Shown in pieces: positions 62,702-64,000 of a DNA stretch of 64,000 bases; within the stretch, counting starts at the first letter, position 1, and the number at the start of each line of letters is the position of its first letter. The stretch covers positions 1 to 64,000 of the forward strand of contig JAUJOA010000009.1 in assembly GCA_030447875.1 (NCBI GenBank), written 5' to 3'. The DNA comes from Thermoleophilaceae bacterium. GTDB lineage: Bacteria > Actinomycetota > Thermoleophilia > Solirubrobacterales > Thermoleophilaceae. Below the pieces are notes generated by a model. The model had not been told where the DNA came from. It did no database searches and saw only the letters and a program-made list of their open reading frames with translations. The translations under genes were made by a program, and so were the position numbers.

Positions 62702-64000
62702 ATGCGGACCTATCACCTCACGACGTTCGGGTGTCAGATGAACGAGCACGACTCCGAGCGCATGAAGGGCATGCTCGATTCGCTCGGGATTCGGGAGGTT
62801 GGGGCACGCGAGGAGGCGGATCTGATCCTGTTCAACACGTGCTCGATTCGAGAGTCGGCCGACAACCGGTTTCTCGGGAACCTCGGTGAGGCCAAGCGGC
62901 TGAAGAGCGAGGATCCCGGTCGCGTGGTCGGCGTGGGCGGGTGCTGGTCGCAGTCGATGAAGGAGCGCGTCTTCGAGCAGTTCCCCTTCGTCGATGTGGC
63001 GTTCGGCCCCGGCCAGATCCCCAAGCTCGCCGAGTTCCTCACGAGCGAGAGCCTGACCGCCCAGGGGTACTTCGAGTTCGAGGGCTTCTCCGGCCATCTG
63101 CCGATGAAGCGTGAGCGCGAGTTCCACGGGTGGGTGCAGGTCTCGGTGGGTTGCAACTGCGTCTGCGCGTACTGCATCGTGCCGTCCACGCGCGGTCGCG
63201 AGGTGAGCCGGGCGCCGGGCGATGTCCTGGCCGAGGTGGAGCGGCTCGCCGCCGACGGCGTGCGGGAGGTGACCTTGCTCGGCCAGAACGTGAACTCGTA
63301 CGGCCGCGACCTGCCCAAGGAGCAGAAGGCGAGCTTCGCGGAGCTTCTGGCGGCGGTCGATCGCGTCGAGGGCATCGAGCGCATCCGCTACACGAGTCCG
63401 CACCCCAAGGACATGCGCGAGGACGTGATCCGCGCGCACGCCGAGCTGCCGGCGCTCTGCGAGCACATCCACCTCCCGCTTCAGTCGGGCTCGAGCCGGG
63501 TCCTGAAGGCGATGAAGCGCACCTACAACCGCGAGCGCTATCTCGACCGGGTCGCCATGATCCGCGAGCACGTTCCCGACTGCGCGCTCTCGACCGACAT
63601 CATCGTCGGCTTTCCCGGCGAGACCGATGAGGACTTCGAGGCGACGCTCGAGGTCGTCGAGCAGGTTCGCTACGACTCCGCCTTCACCTTCATCTTCTCC
63701 CCGCGCCGCGGCACGTCCGCCGCCGAGTACGCCGAGCAGGTTCCGTACCCGGTCAAGCGGGAGCGGATGGAGCGCCTCGTCGATGCCGTGCAGCGGATAG
63801 CGGCCGAGCGCTCACAGCGCTTCGTCGGGCGCACCATGGACGTGCTCGTGGAGGGGCCTTCCCGGACCGACCCCGCGCGGCTGCGCGGCAGGATCCGTCA
63901 CAACAAGACCGCCAACTTCAGCGGCACGGCGCAGCCGGGTGAGTTCGCGCGGGTCGAGATCGATGCGGCCACGAGCACGACCCTCGCCGGCGAGGAGCGC
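62702..64000 (+). CDS. miaB: tRNA-2-methylthio-N6-dimethylallyladenosine synthase, 3' end outside the window
   Basis: The frame from ATG 62702 is open for 433 codons to the window edge, so it is missing from the ORF track. The N-terminal UPF0004 domain has TFGCQMNEHDSERMKGML and LFNTCSIRESADNRF with its auxiliary-cluster cysteines and GVGGCWSQSM. The radical-SAM CxxxCxxC is SVGCNCVCAYCIVPSTRGRE, followed by LLGQNVNSYGRDL, HLPLQSGSSRVLKAMKRTYN and IIVGFPGETDEDF. The TRAM domain begins near residue 370. It methylthiolates i6A37 of tRNAs reading U-starting codons. Confidence 0.96.
   Translation, partial: MRTYHLTTFGCQMNEHDSERMKGMLDSLGIREVGAREEADLILFNTCSIRESADNRFLGNLGEAKRLKSEDPGRVVGVGGCWSQSMKERVFEQFPFVDVAFGPGQIPKLAEFLTSESLTAQGYFEFEGFSGHLPMKREREFHGWVQVSVGCNCVCAYCIVPSTRGREVSRAPGDVLAEVERLAADGVREVTLLGQNVNSYGRDLPKEQKASFAELLAAVDRVEGIERIRYTSPHPKDMREDVIRAHAELPALCEHIHLPLQSGSSRVLKAMKRTYNRERYLDRVAMIREHVPDCALSTDIIVGFPGETDEDFEATLEVVEQVRYDSAFTFIFSPRRGTSAAEYAEQVPYPVKRERMERLVDAVQRIAAERSQRFVGRTMDVLVEGPSRTDPARLRGRIRHNKTANFSGTAQPGEFARVEIDAATSTTLAGEER

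Overview
This 64 kb window is a high-GC, densely packed actinobacterial chromosome segment, most likely from a deep-branching lineage such as Thermoleophilia (Solirubrobacterales/Gaiellales type). The support is the actinobacterial-type integration host factor followed by gmk-rpoZ-coaBC, a CysO-like sulfur carrier with the actinobacterial C-terminus, RNase J together with RNase Y, many GTG/TTG starts and very short intergenic gaps. No rRNA, CRISPR array, insertion sequence or prophage was seen. The lineage is an inference from gene content and synteny.

Layout. 1-2.9 kb: partial tRNA-Arg(CCG), RNase Z, then a SAM-I riboswitch in front of thrC and a CysO-like carrier. 2.9-19.5 kb: an accessory surface-glycan locus with a flippase, GT2 and GT4 glycosyltransferases, a sugar-nucleotide dehydratase/epimerase, an acyltransferase, a three-gene membrane unit (two polytopic GT-C-like proteins plus a DPM1-like polyprenyl-phosphate sugar synthase) and an unusual number of methyltransferases, including four intact paralogues and one relic of a single CmoB/DUF1698-like family. 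19.5-29.5 kb: pyrimidine operon pyrR-pyrB-pyrC-carA-carB, interrupted by rfbC on the other strand, then pyrK-pyrD. pyrF is not in the cluster. 29.6-33.4 kb: mihF-gmk-rpoZ-coaBC-TPR and dtd. 34.4-47.9 kb: the translation and RNA-metabolism superoperon rimP-nusA-infB-DUF503-rbfA-nrnA-truB-ribF-rpsO, two redox proteins, then pnp, an M16 peptidase and dapB. 49.4-64 kb: dapA-rnj, a two-component system, ftsK, a RodZ-like protein, cinA, thpR, recA, rny and partial miaB.

Genes within operons are translationally coupled by 1-4 base stop/start overlaps (ATGA, GTGA, TTGA, and apparently CTGA and ATAG). Many operon-leading genes instead have a -10-like hexamer (TANNNT or a close variant) 7-9 bases before ATG/GTG, which predicts leaderless transcripts. 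RNA-level control elements seen are the SAM-I riboswitch, a PyrR-binding loop next to the pyrR ribosome binding site, and an intrinsic attenuator ahead of rimP-nusA-infB.

Caution: at least nine genes (flippase, a methyltransferase, an epimerase, a phosphoesterase, pyrC, carA, pnp, cinA, thpR) carry frame breaks. Every break that could be resolved base by base is a small deletion, often the contraction of a short repeat, and several hit essential or conserved genes. Consensus or assembly errors are the likeliest cause, so the missing residues should not be read as biology without checking reads.
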